Assembly (NCBI GenBank): GCA_948288625.1
Contig: CAOHYA010000001.1
Coordinates: forward strand, 744,001-808,000
DNA length: 64,000 nucleotides
Reading direction: 5' to 3'
DNA from: an uncultured Candidatus Saccharibacteria bacterium
GTDB taxonomy: Bacteria; Patescibacteriota; Saccharimonadia; Saccharimonadales; Saccharimonadaceae
Position numbers and translations under genes: made by a program. The first letter of the stretch is position 1. Every line of letters begins with the position of its first letter. The notes under the pieces were generated by a model that was given only the letters and a program-made list of their open reading frames with translations, did not search any database and was not told where the DNA came from. Of this stretch, positions 46,919 through 55,422 are shown piece by piece.

Positions 46919-47587
46919 ATGAGCACAACGACCGTACCGGTGGGGACGTCTTCGGATGCCCCCACCACGCCCATCACCTCGACCATCGTGTACAAGGACT
47001 TCTCGAACATTCGAAAAGGCCTCGACGCGATCATGGATCCGAAGAGAAGCACCAAGCGCTACGAGAAGGCCGAGAAGGTCTACAACGATCGCAAGGACGA
47101 CGGCAAAAGCCACGAGGAAGCCGGCAGAGCAGCAATCACGGCTGCCGTGAAGCTCGGCAAGAACCTGGCCGACGCCGACAAGAAGATCGCCACGGCCGAG
47201 AAGGTCGCCGGCGTTCGTCGCTTCTCCATCAAGAAGAAGGCCTCGTCCGGCGAAGGAAAGTCCTCGCGAATCCGTGCGTTCTTCGCATGGGCTCGTTCCC
47301 GCGGCTCCCTTCTTCGAATCATCGTCTTCGTGACTTTCTTCGCGCTGGTCTTCGGGATCAGCGCGGGGTTGGTAACGATTGCGATCGTGAGGCTTTTCGT
47401 GCCTGAACAGGCGCCCTTCAACATCACGACCATTCAGCCCTACCAGTTCATTCTGATGCTCTTCTGCATCATCCTCCTCGGAGGCGTAGGCTGGCTGGTA
47501 GCCACGAGTGATCGGTGGAAGCGAGCCGAACATCACGACGAAACGCACGACACGACCGACTCGAAGCACCCCGCTTCGAGTTCCTGA
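46919..47587 (+). CDS. membrane protein of the GC-rich island, unknown function
   Basis: 222 aa. A long cytoplasmic N-terminal part (1-125) is rich in Thr/Ser at the start and then Lys, Ala and Glu in helical stretches (AEKVYNDRKDDGKSHEEAG). Two membrane helices follow (about 133-158 and 173-195), and the tail is His/Asp-rich. No family recognised. The start is the ATG at 46919-46921, with AAAGGA 9 nt upstream; the in-frame codons before it cross structured leader and have host-like AT content. Codon usage is strongly GC-ending. It is co-transcribed with the 47609 gene. Confidence 0.68.
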   Translation: MSTTTVPVGTSSDAPTTPITSTIVYKDFSNIRKGLDAIMDPKRSTKRYEKAEKVYNDRKDDGKSHEEAGRAAITAAVKLGKNLADADKKIATAEKVAGVRRFSIKKKASSGEGKSSRIRAFFAWARSRGSLLRIIVFVTFFALVFGISAGLVTIAIVRLFVPEQAPFNITTIQPYQFILMLFCIILLGGVGWLVATSDRWKRAEHHDETHDTTDSKHPASSS

Positions 47588-47608
47588 TGAACCTTAAGGA
47601 GGTTTGAA

Positions 47609-48658
47609 ATGACCGGCAATCGTAAGAAGGTCCGTAACGGACTTTACGTGCTCGTTGGAATCATCGTTGTCATGGTCATCGGATTCTCCCTGATTCTTCG
47701 GGGGTCTTCGCCGACTCAGGCTTTTCAGAAACAGACTCCATCGTCTGGATCTGCGACTGAGACTCCCACGCCGGAGCCCACGGCCGAAGCCTGTGCGGAC
47801 ACCTGGGCAATCCAGGAGTCCAACAACAAGGACAACCGCTGGTTCTTCGACGGTATCGCAGCCATCAGGGATGCGAAGACCAACGAAGAAGCTGTCGATG
47901 CCGCCTACGAGTGGCAGGCAAAGGTTCGTCTCGACCCCGACCTGATGGTCGGAGCCGTGAAGACCTTCCTGCTGAAGGAGGTCGACCGCAAGACCCTGTC
48001 GGACAGCGAAGGCTGCGCCACACAGGATCTGGTCGATCTCGACCTCGAGCTCGGCACGCTGCTGGCCAGTTCCAAGATCACCCCCGAAGACGTCCCGGAG
48101 ACCGCCACCAACACTGGCGTGGATCCGAACAGCGGCGTCGTCGTCCGGCAGGCTTCTGCCGGAATCAGTGGTGAAATGGACGCGATCAAGGTCACTCTTC
48201 CTGACGGTCGAGTGGTCTGGATCATGGCTCGCTGCGGCAATCTGGCAACGCCAGGCAACCCTCCGCTTCTCCCCCCGGGAGATACGGACAACCCGCCGCC
48301 GCCCGTCTGCCCGCCCGAAATGCCGGAAGGAACGTGGCCCGTCTGTAAGGACCGTGCCACGAACGACCCGTCAAGGAACGGCAACGCCCCTACGGGTGGT
48401 GGCCCGAACGCCGATACAGGATCCGGTGACTACGTCGCCCCTGATGACATGGAACAGCCCGGAAGCGGGCCGCATGTCAATCCTGCGGAGCCCGCTCCGC
48501 ATGTTCCGTCGCAGCCTTCGACACCATCGTCACCCAACCCGGCGCCCGCGCCGACTCCCGATCCGGCGCCCGCGCCGGCTCCCGAGCCGTCCGCACCCGC
48601 ACCGGCCGAGGATGCACCAAGCGACTGCATTATCCCTCCGGGGAAGACCAGCTGCTAA
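47609..48658 (+). CDS. secreted Pro-rich protein of the GC-rich island
   Basis: 349 aa. An N-terminal membrane anchor (about 12-32) is followed by a Thr/Pro linker, a folded region (about 58-215, with the helix around AVDAAYEWQAKVRLD and the motif WIMARCGNLATPG) and a long tail of Pro, Ala, Asp and Ser that ends in a Cys (PSDCIIPPGKTSC). The CGN motif followed by CPPxxPEGTWPVC is a pattern I associate with Patescibacteria extracellular proteins of unknown function. AAGGAGG lies 7 nt before the ATG, which is 21 nt after the previous stop. Codons end mostly in G or C. Exported by inference. Confidence 0.68.
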   Translation: MTGNRKKVRNGLYVLVGIIVVMVIGFSLILRGSSPTQAFQKQTPSSGSATETPTPEPTAEACADTWAIQESNNKDNRWFFDGIAAIRDAKTNEEAVDAAYEWQAKVRLDPDLMVGAVKTFLLKEVDRKTLSDSEGCATQDLVDLDLELGTLLASSKITPEDVPETATNTGVDPNSGVVVRQASAGISGEMDAIKVTLPDGRVVWIMARCGNLATPGNPPLLPPGDTDNPPPPVCPPEMPEGTWPVCKDRATNDPSRNGNAPTGGGPNADTGSGDYVAPDDMEQPGSGPHVNPAEPAPHVPSQPSTPSSPNPAPAPTPDPAPAPAPEPSAPAPAEDAPSDCIIPPGKTSC

Positions 48659-48959
48659 TACGGCGCATCAAGCCAGAGTGGGTGCACGATCGGCCGCAAG
48701 GTCAGGTTGTGCACCCACTCGGTGCTCGTTTCAAAAAGCTTTCCGGAATAAATTCCATAGCGTGATTTAGTTCACCTTTGTAGAAATTGTTCTGTGAGCC
48801 CAAACTCGTGCGTGTCCTTTTCGGAAGACATGCACATTATAATGATCTGATTTGAAACGTAATTTAACAAATAGGCAACGATGTACATTCAAACAATGTT
48901 CAATTAATTATTAACTTTTGATTTTTTCTGCGAGATAAATCAAGAAACGGAGAAACACT
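48659..48959. promoter_or_regulatory. right island border, hairpin and surface-protein promoter
   Basis: No gene seen in these 301 bases. The first part is GC-rich and contains the 12-bp stem GAGTGGGTGCAC/GTGCACCCACTC (48676-48720), without a T tail. Composition changes to AT-rich from about 48735. TATAAT near 48837-48842 is the likely -10 for the surface-protein gene, giving a leader of ~115 nt. CGGAGAAA is the ribosome-binding site. Confidence 0.6.
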
Positions 48960-50681
48960 ATGAGTAAACTTACTTCACTCATCCGTCGTGCTCCTAAGCG
49001 CTTCAGCGCTGCCGTTGCAATGATTGCTGCCGTAGTCATTATTCCAGCCGCTGTATTTGCTTGGGGACCGAACCGAGAAACATTTACGATCGATAATCCA
49101 AGCGATCACGTTCAGTTCAACTCAATTACTGACAACCCTAACCTTGGTAAGCCCTACGGTGACGAACGAAACTTCGTTGGTATCCGTGAAACAACCGCCG
49201 CCAACACGTGGTATGACGACATGACCGTACAACCGGGCAAAGAATACTACGTCCGTATGTATGTTCACAATAACGCTGCTTCAAGCGAAAACCTTGTAGC
49301 CGAAAACGTTACGGCTAAGTTTAACCTTCCTACTACAACTGGTAAATCAGTTCAAGTAAACGGTTTCTTAAACGCAAGTAACGTTGGTGCCGACAACAAA
49401 GGCAACAAAGGTAAGTTTGCCGAAGTTTACGACCACGCTACTTTCAACAGCACTACCGACTTTAACCTTGCATACGTAAGCGGAAGTCTTAAGTACGAAA
49501 ACAATGCTTTCGGACCTAACGGCACAGCTTTACCTGAAAGCATTTTCACAAGTGCCGGTGCGAAACTTGGTTATAACAAACTTGATGGTAAAATTCCTGG
49601 CTGTTTCCAATATGCCGGTTACGTAACCTTCAAGGTTAAACCTCAATTTTCAAAAACAACTAACTTTACACTTACCAAAGAAGTTAGTAAACACGGTGCG
49701 AACAAGTGGTCTGAAAACTACGTCGCACAACCTGGTGAAACAGTAGACTTTCTACTTCAATACAAGAACACTGGTCAAGTACGTCACGATGACGTTACTT
49801 TCCGCGACACCCTTCCTGCTGGTTTAACTCACATTCAAACTGGTACGGGTGCTGCGCAAAACTGGGGTACATGGAGTAATACACGTACTCAAAACGTCCC
49901 AATCACTACACCGAACCTTACCAACGGTACAGGAATCAATATCGGTTCTTACAACCCAGGTGGTGGTGCTTACACTATTTTCAGCGCTAAAGTAGCTGAA
50001 AAAGAAAAGCTTAAGTGTGGCGATAACGTTCTTGTCAACAAAGGTAAGGTAAACACTGGCGGTTATGCCGTAGAAGATACTGCCTCTGTGACTGTTAAAA
50101 AAGAATGTCAACCTGAAGTAAAAAAGATCACCGTATGTGAACTTGCTACTAAGAAAATCATCACTATCGACGAAAAGAACTTCGACGCTTCAAAGCACTC
50201 AAAGGACTTGAAAGATTGTGAAGAGAAGAAGATCATTGTTTGTGAACTTGCTACCAAGAAGATCATTACTATCGACGAAAAGAACTTTGACGCTTCAAAG
50301 CACTCAAAGAACCTCGATGACTGTAAGGAAATTGTTAAAAAGATCAAAGTTTGTGAATTAGACACTAAGAAGATCATTACGATCAACGAAAAAGATTTTG
50401 ATGCTGCGAAGCACTCAAAAGACTTGAACGATTGTAAGCAAAAACCTGAACAAGTTATTGTTTGTGACTTAACGACAAAAGAGATCATCACCATTAACAA
50501 AACTGAATACGATGAGACTAAACACTCAACTGACCTCAGCAAATGTGAAGAAACTCCTGTGACACCACCTGAGCTTCCTCACACTGGTATTGGTGAAAAC
50601 ATTGTTGCCTTTGCAGGTCTCGGTGCGATCGTTGCCGGTGTAGCTTACTACATCGCCAGCCGCCGCGCTCTTGGCCTCTAA
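48960..50681 (+). CDS. LPxTG-type surface protein with four Cys-paired repeats
   Basis: 573 aa. It has a Sec signal peptide (basic RRAPKRFS, hydrophobic core, AWG after the likely cleavage site near 36) and an N-terminal beta-rich ectodomain. A DUF11-like domain follows (FRDTLPAGLTHIQTG region, about 270-375), then four tandem repeats of 35-37 residues. Each repeat has Cys at VCEL/VCDL and a second Cys near its end. The C-terminus has the sortase signal LPHTG, a hydrophobic helix and SRR. It is therefore predicted to be covalently wall-anchored; no sortase is in the window. Codons are biased as in highly expressed genes. A single-gene unit closed by a strong terminator. Confidence 0.88.
   Translation: MSKLTSLIRRAPKRFSAAVAMIAAVVIIPAAVFAWGPNRETFTIDNPSDHVQFNSITDNPNLGKPYGDERNFVGIRETTAANTWYDDMTVQPGKEYYVRMYVHNNAASSENLVAENVTAKFNLPTTTGKSVQVNGFLNASNVGADNKGNKGKFAEVYDHATFNSTTDFNLAYVSGSLKYENNAFGPNGTALPESIFTSAGAKLGYNKLDGKIPGCFQYAGYVTFKVKPQFSKTTNFTLTKEVSKHGANKWSENYVAQPGETVDFLLQYKNTGQVRHDDVTFRDTLPAGLTHIQTGTGAAQNWGTWSNTRTQNVPITTPNLTNGTGINIGSYNPGGGAYTIFSAKVAEKEKLKCGDNVLVNKGKVNTGGYAVEDTASVTVKKECQPEVKKITVCELATKKIITIDEKNFDASKHSKDLKDCEEKKIIVCELATKKIITIDEKNFDASKHSKNLDDCKEIVKKIKVCELDTKKIITINEKDFDAAKHSKDLNDCKQKPEQVIVCDLTTKEIITINKTEYDETKHSTDLSKCEETPVTPPELPHTGIGENIVAFAGLGAIVAGVAYYIASRRALGL
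50121..50555 (+). repeat. four tandem in-gene repeats of ~105-111 bp
   Basis: Units begin at 50121, 50226, 50337 and 50448 (periods 105, 111 and 111 bp). The first two are nearly identical at the protein level (CELATKKIITIDEKNFDASK) and the fourth is the most diverged, which suggests recent duplication at the N-terminal side. Confidence 0.9.
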
Positions 50682-50733
50682 GAGTCTGACCGCTCACTCT
50701 GCTGAAAGCACTAGCGATCAGGATTAACCTGAA

Positions 50734-50761
50734 CCCCGCCCCTCAAAAGGCGGGGTTTTTG
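50734..50761 (+). terminator. strong terminator after surface protein
   Basis: CCCCGCC-CCTCAAAA-GGCGGGG followed by TTTTT. It lies immediately before the TATACT promoter element of the next gene. Confidence 0.92.
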
Positions 50762-50774
50762 GTATACTAACAAT

Positions 50775-50999
50775 ATGGCGAATAAACAAAAGAAGAAGCG
50801 CAACAAACCCTACCGTGGTGTTGACGCTGCCCTCACCAAGCCCGTCGTGACCCGTATTGCCGCCGTGAACCGTAATCCAGTCAGCCAATGGTGGTTCGAC
50901 CGCAAACGTATCGCGAAACCAATCATCATCGCTGTCATAGTTGTATTAGTTGTGTTATGGCTCATATTCGAGCTGATTCGTATTACGACCGGCTTATAA
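50775..50999 (+). CDS. small basic membrane protein
   Basis: 74 aa: a very basic N-terminal half (KQKKKRNKPYRG) and one C-terminal membrane helix (about 47-70). No family recognised. TATACT (50763-50768) ends 6 nt before the ATG, so it should be a leaderless transcript, and it is bounded by terminators on both sides. It could bind nucleic acid or an acidic partner at the membrane (inference from charge only). Confidence 0.7.
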   Translation: MANKQKKKRNKPYRGVDAALTKPVVTRIAAVNRNPVSQWWFDRKRIAKPIIIAVIVVLVVLWLIFELIRITTGL

Positions 51000-51000
51000 A

Positions 51001-51028
51001 AAATAACCTCCGATATGGAGGTTATTTT
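51001..51028. terminator. bidirectional terminator
   Basis: AAATAACCTCC-GATAT-GGAGGTTATTTT has T-rich flank on both strands. It ends the small membrane protein gene and the convergent histidine kinase gene, whose stop codon is inside it. Confidence 0.88.
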
Positions 51029-53189
51029 ATTTTGGTAACGGGAGCCGGAACCCAAACGAACTCCCCTTACCTTCCACCGATTCGAAGATAATTTCACCGT
51101 CATGCGCATCGATTACTTTTTTAGCTAGGAATAACCCTACTCCCGTACCATCGGGCCGAGCCCGTCGGGCGTTCGTCGCTCGAAAGAATTTGTTGAACAA
51201 ATGGACTTGCTCCGATTCAGGGACGCCGATGCCACTATCTTTCACGACGAGTTCTACCGAGTCAGAAGCTTTTTTGAGAGTAACGGTAATCTTACCGTCA
51301 TCTTTCGAGTAATAGAGGGCATTGTCGAGGAAGTTCATCACCACCTGTTGGATTTTATTCTCATCGACTTCAAGTGGAAGAATATTCTTAGGGGCTTTGT
51401 ATACGAAACTCATATTGCGCGCCATCGCATTCGGTCGCAAACTCTCGATTTCACGCTGCACAAGCAATGACAGGTCGACGGCGTGTTTTTCGATGACGAA
51501 CTTACCGGTTTGGAGCCTTGATACGTTCAAGAAATCACTGATCAAGCGAACCATTCGTTCGCTGCTCATGAACGCCTCGTTCAAAACATTCTGTTGCTCT
51601 CGGGTTATCTTACCGACATCACCTTCCATCATCATACTTATGTAGCCCTTGATACTTGTCAGGGGCGTTCTAAGCTGATGGCTGGCCATGCTGATAAAGT
51701 CATCTTTCGCTTCATCAAGTTTTTGCAACTGAGCGTTTGAACGGCGCAATTCTTTCGTAGCCGATTCGATGCGCTGTTCGAGGTGGGCATTTAGTTCCTT
51801 GATCTGTTCCACCGTCAACGTATTCTGGATAGCAATCATGAGCTCGTCCACGATCGTCGTGAGCGTCCCCATGTCACGACTACTATAGTGCGAGCCGAGT
51901 GATTCGCCGAGATATAAATACCCCATGACAGTCCCCGACTGAACGATAGGCAGCAGCACTTCGATCTTGTGACTTTTTAATATTCGCCGTACGTGCTCTT
52001 TATCCCCATACGTCAAATCATGAGTAAGAACGACTCCGTTACCATGTGTTTTTACATATTCATCAAGTGCTGCGGCGTCTTCGACAGGTAACGATTTATA
52101 TTTTTTGTCAGTACTGACAAATGCCATTCTACCCTCGGAGTTATACACTAAAAATGCCCCATAACTTGCGTTAAGGGTCGTACTGATTTCAGATACAGTG
52201 TAATGCAACAAATCATATAAATCCGTTGTCGCGCTGAGACGTTTCGTGAATCGAGAAAAGAATTCATTGGTATCATACGAGCTTCTGAAGAAAAAGAAGT
52301 TCGTAAACTTATCGAAGAACCTTTTTACCGGTTGAAAAATAAATGCCAGCGCGAGCGCTAACCCAACATTTAATGGACTCATCGTTTGGGTGTTCGCTTC
52401 ATCACTGAACAATAGGTGCGACAAAGCGTACGCAAACACGTAATACACTACCGCAAGCACGACAAGCGACAAGATATAAGCCACGGCACGTACCGCAACA
52501 AGCCGTATGTCAAAAAGCCCATGCCGAATAACACTTATATATAGGCTGATTACGGGCAAGATCATGATCAAAATACCTATATTAGTTATTTCGAACGATC
52601 CAGTGACCGCCGGCATAATAAACTGCGTCACAAGAAGTATAGGAACCGCTATCAATAATGATCTTAGAAGAGTATTGATTTGATTCCGCTTACGACTCGC
52701 AAGGTTCTTTTGTTGCGAAGCCCTGGCTAACACTATAATTGCGCCTAATAGCATAGCGATCAACGCGAGCGCGTAAAGCACGACGAGAGGACCAAAAATA
52801 ACTGCGTATACGCTACCGTGGTTTTCAACGCCAGCCACGACCAGCGGACTCGCTGATATAAAGCCTATTATTATGAGTGGAATAGTGGCCAACCTAAGCC
52901 CACGCGCTCGTTGAGCCGTGGTAGTAATTAAGGTTGCGAACCATAATAACGCGTAACTCGTAAAGTAACTGAAGAAAAAAACGAGATAATTACCATGCAG
53001 AGAGACAGTCGCACTATTGCCGGTATCGTTACTTACCGCAGCGGAAATCAACCATACCGCCACACAAGTCGTAAAGCTAAAAAAGAGCCAGTTAAGCACA
53101 TTGCGTCGGTCGTTGATCAGAGTAACTAACCCTAGAATAAACAAGGTTATTGCGATGGAACTGTTCAGTAATAGAAAAAAGTGACTCAC
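51027..53189 (-). CDS. histidine kinase with N-terminal multi-TM sensor and GAF domain
   Basis: 720-aa two-component sensor. About 8-9 membrane helices (1-290) of the 7TM histidine kinase type are followed by a GAF-like domain (about 315-455), a coiled coil, HisKA with phospho-acceptor His504 in ASHQLRTPL, and HATPase_c with N box (VVMNFLDNALYYS), DSGIGVPE and GTGVGLFLAKKV. The start is GTG (53187-53189), with TACTAT 9 nt upstream. No regulator is fused. The nearest receiver is the single-domain gene at 55053, and between them lie the E1-like and LuxI-like genes. A multi-helix sensor beside these genes could detect a membrane-permeable signal (inference). Confidence 0.88.
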   Translation of the reverse strand: MSHFFLLLNSSIAITLFILGLVTLINDRRNVLNWLFFSFTTCVAVWLISAAVSNDTGNSATVSLHGNYLVFFFSYFTSYALLWFATLITTTAQRARGLRLATIPLIIIGFISASPLVVAGVENHGSVYAVIFGPLVVLYALALIAMLLGAIIVLARASQQKNLASRKRNQINTLLRSLLIAVPILLVTQFIMPAVTGSFEITNIGILIMILPVISLYISVIRHGLFDIRLVAVRAVAYILSLVVLAVVYYVFAYALSHLLFSDEANTQTMSPLNVGLALALAFIFQPVKRFFDKFTNFFFFRSSYDTNEFFSRFTKRLSATTDLYDLLHYTVSEISTTLNASYGAFLVYNSEGRMAFVSTDKKYKSLPVEDAAALDEYVKTHGNGVVLTHDLTYGDKEHVRRILKSHKIEVLLPIVQSGTVMGYLYLGESLGSHYSSRDMGTLTTIVDELMIAIQNTLTVEQIKELNAHLEQRIESATKELRRSNAQLQKLDEAKDDFISMASHQLRTPLTSIKGYISMMMEGDVGKITREQQNVLNEAFMSSERMVRLISDFLNVSRLQTGKFVIEKHAVDLSLLVQREIESLRPNAMARNMSFVYKAPKNILPLEVDENKIQQVVMNFLDNALYYSKDDGKITVTLKKASDSVELVVKDSGIGVPESEQVHLFNKFFRATNARRARPDGTGVGLFLAKKVIDAHDGEIIFESVEGKGSSFGFRLPLPK

Positions 53190-53233
53190 CCTGTCACAAT
53201 AGTACAGCTTACGATTAGAATTTCAAAAAAATT

Positions 53234-54199
53234 CTAGCTTACATCACCGCGCAAGGCGCGCTCTTCGACAGTGTAACTGGCTTGTTCATTCAAGTGGGCC
53301 AAGTTACGCAAAACTACATTTGCTAAGTGCTTGTAGTGTGACTGCACCGGGTAACGAGTTTTACCGCTTTCGTTTGTATACGCATCGTACCAGCGCACCT
53401 CAGGGGCATAGGTAGGCTTGAGGCCTTTCTCGCCAACGCGTTTTCGAGCCAATTTTACCATCTCCGATACTGCAATTTGCGCCGCCACACCAGCGCCAAT
53501 CATATTTGAAGGTAACGGTGACCCGTTGTGGATCGCTTCCAATGTCTTAAGGTCGCCATAAGGCGGCAAATACGCTAAATAGCGGCTCGTTGCAACCGGT
53601 GGAAGGTCGAGGTCGCCAAGCGGAATGTCATTCCCCTTTTTATCAAAGCTTTTTATATTCATGAAGCGCTCAAAAGTGACCGAACTTGTTGGGTCGAACA
53701 CCGTGCCTTGACCGGCATGACCAATATATTCAACGTCAATAATCGGCAATGGAGCCTCCTCGCCAGCAATCATACGATTACGAGTTGCACGAGCAAGCAT
53801 CACTGCTAATGAAGGCCGGGTGAGCTCCAATCCATTCAATACGACGTCAGCCGATTGAAGAAAATCCTCAATATTATCCTGATTGATACCATCAGTATAG
53901 GTTACGACATTCGCCTCGGGGTTAATTGCTAAAATATCTTCTTTAAGAACCTCTGCCTTGTTGCGGCCGATTGTTTCTACGCGCGCACCCATGACACGGT
54001 TACTGTTTACATCATCAAATACTTCCGGGTCAGCAATGCGAAACGACTGTACTCCAATACGCGCCGCTTCCAAAGCTACTAAATTACCTGTTCCGCCGTT
54101 ACCTGCAACCGCAAGCTCTGTATCGTTTATCGCTTGTTGAGTGGCTTCGTTCCAGAAACCCATGTTTCGATATGTTTCGGGTGAACTTAAATTTCTCAT
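53234..54199 (-). CDS. E1/ThiF-like adenylyltransferase lacking cysteine
   Basis: 321 aa of the ThiF/MoeB/E1 superfamily. It has the nucleotide-binding loop AGNGGTGNL (about 32-40), an acidic residue after the second strand (ADPEVFDD), and the Arg/Lys ATP-contact region NSNRVMGARVETIGRNKAEV (Arg68, Lys81). E1 enzymes adenylate a C-terminal carboxylate and usually then use a Cys thioester or persulfide and a CxxC zinc site. Here there is no Cys in the whole protein, so only adenylation, or transfer without a Cys relay as in MccB, is expected. It starts 6 nt after the LuxI-like gene, so the two form an operon. Confidence 0.85.
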   Translation of the reverse strand: MRNLSSPETYRNMGFWNEATQQAINDTELAVAGNGGTGNLVALEAARIGVQSFRIADPEVFDDVNSNRVMGARVETIGRNKAEVLKEDILAINPEANVVTYTDGINQDNIEDFLQSADVVLNGLELTRPSLAVMLARATRNRMIAGEEAPLPIIDVEYIGHAGQGTVFDPTSSVTFERFMNIKSFDKKGNDIPLGDLDLPPVATSRYLAYLPPYGDLKTLEAIHNGSPLPSNMIGAGVAAQIAVSEMVKLARKRVGEKGLKPTYAPEVRWYDAYTNESGKTRYPVQSHYKHLANVVLRNLAHLNEQASYTVEERALRGDVS

Positions 54200-54205
54200 A
54201 ATAAC

Positions 54206-54967
54206 CTACAAGTCTTCGCTTACGGCATCATCAAATTTTAAATACGAAAAACGACTGCCACTAATGTCGATTTCTTGGTCACCGGTTGCGTCAATTACTT
54301 GTCGTAAACGATCAACCTCAATTTTGACAGGCTGCTTAGTAAAGTTGATTTCTTCGATATACTTAGCATCAGCAAGAGGCTTTACGGGTACGCGCTGTAC
54401 GACTAATGAACGCGTAAGTGTTGGCGCAAGCAACCCAAACACTGGACCTAAACCGTTCTGATCAACATGTTTCAATCCAGCGATAAACAATGGCCACTTC
54501 AATAAGTTCTGCACTCGTGCGTTTTCATGCCGAGTAATAAGGCGAGACACCTCAGCGCTTCCTTCAGGTACATCAATATCCGTAAATACATCAGGGAAAA
54601 ATCGTTCAACCGGTAATGGTTCGCTATCAGTCTTGGCAATGAGGCGCATGTTAGCCACTATACGCACCAAGCCTTCGGATGCTATTTGCTCTGCAACTAC
54701 AAAGTGTATCGAGCGCTTATCATCCAGATCTAGTTCAGTTCCATTTTCATCGAGGTCATCACTATCTACGTACCCTAGGTCGACATAGGTATTAGCGCGT
54801 AGTTTTGCTGCACCGGAAAATTCTTCCTGGTAACCATTAATGACCTTATTATCGACAGCTACGGCACCAACGGCAAAATGAGCATCTTCGTGCCCGTCAA
54901 AAATATGCGATTCGACAATAGGAATATGTTGTGTCTTTTCAGAATTAAATTGTGATGTAATGGTCAT
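54206..54967 (-). CDS. GNAT-fold acyltransferase-like protein (LuxI/FeeM-like)
   Basis: 253 aa. The central part (about 88-190) follows the layout of autoinducer-synthase and N-acyl amino acid synthase GNAT proteins: ANMRLIAKTDSEPLPVERFF (Arg109), then AEVSRLI (Glu139, Arg142), then a helix and GLLAPTLTRSL. The N-terminal ~85 residues and the C-terminal ~60 are not typical LuxI, so the substrate may differ from acyl-homoserine lactone. This assignment is motif-based and moderate. TAAAAT (54977-54982) lies 9 nt before the ATG. It is first in the operon with the E1-like gene and divergent from the response regulator. Confidence 0.6.
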   Translation of the reverse strand: MTITSQFNSEKTQHIPIVESHIFDGHEDAHFAVGAVAVDNKVINGYQEEFSGAAKLRANTYVDLGYVDSDDLDENGTELDLDDKRSIHFVVAEQIASEGLVRIVANMRLIAKTDSEPLPVERFFPDVFTDIDVPEGSAEVSRLITRHENARVQNLLKWPLFIAGLKHVDQNGLGPVFGLLAPTLTRSLVVQRVPVKPLADAKYIEEINFTKQPVKIEVDRLRQVIDATGDQEIDISGSRFSYLKFDDAVSEDL

Positions 54968-55052
54968 TTCGGCTATATTTTATCACGTTTATGCAAAAAA
55001 AGCAAGTACTTGTCATTGCACGAAAACGCATATGGTACAATAAGTTTAATTT

Positions 55053-55421
55053 ATGACCAAAATTGCCATCATCGAAGACGACCCGGTAATCAGCCAAATG
55101 TATCGAATGAAGTTCGAGGCAGATGGGTTCGATGTACAGCTTGCCAACAACGGTGTTCGCGGCGTCGCTTTGGTTGAAGATTATAGCCCTGATATCATTC
55201 TTCTCGACCTTCAAATGCCCGAAATGACCGGTGATGAAGCGTTGACGCTCATTCGTAAGGAGACATGGGGTAAAGACATCCCCGTCATCATCCTCACCAA
55301 CCTCGGTGAAGAAGAGGCCCCAAAGACTATTCGTAGCTTAGGTATTCATAGTTACATCGTAAAAGCAGAGCTTACGCCGCGGCAGGTAGTGCAGCGTGTG
55401 AAAGACGCGTTAGAAAAATAG
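55053..55421 (+). CDS. single-domain response regulator (CheY-like receiver)
   Basis: 122 aa, receiver only. The acidic pocket IIEDD (residues 7-9), phospho-acceptor Asp52 in LLDLQMPEM, Thr82 in LTN and Lys104 in IVKAEL are all present, so it should be phosphorylatable. There is no output domain. It may be partnered with the histidine kinase at 51027, which is the only one in the window. TACAAT (55036-55041) lies 11 nt before the ATG. Divergent from the LuxI-like gene, with only 85 bp between them. Confidence 0.93.
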   Translation: MTKIAIIEDDPVISQMYRMKFEADGFDVQLANNGVRGVALVEDYSPDIILLDLQMPEMTGDEALTLIRKETWGKDIPVIILTNLGEEEAPKTIRSLGIHSYIVKAELTPRQVVQRVKDALEK

Positions 55422-55422
55422 T

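Noticed and set aside
45698..48790. Short direct repeat AAATTGT near both island borders as an attachment site
   Set aside because: Seven bases in AT-rich DNA is expected by chance, and no integrase is present.
50121..50555. CRISPR-like array
   Set aside because: The repeats are in-frame protein repeats of 105-111 bp without spacers.
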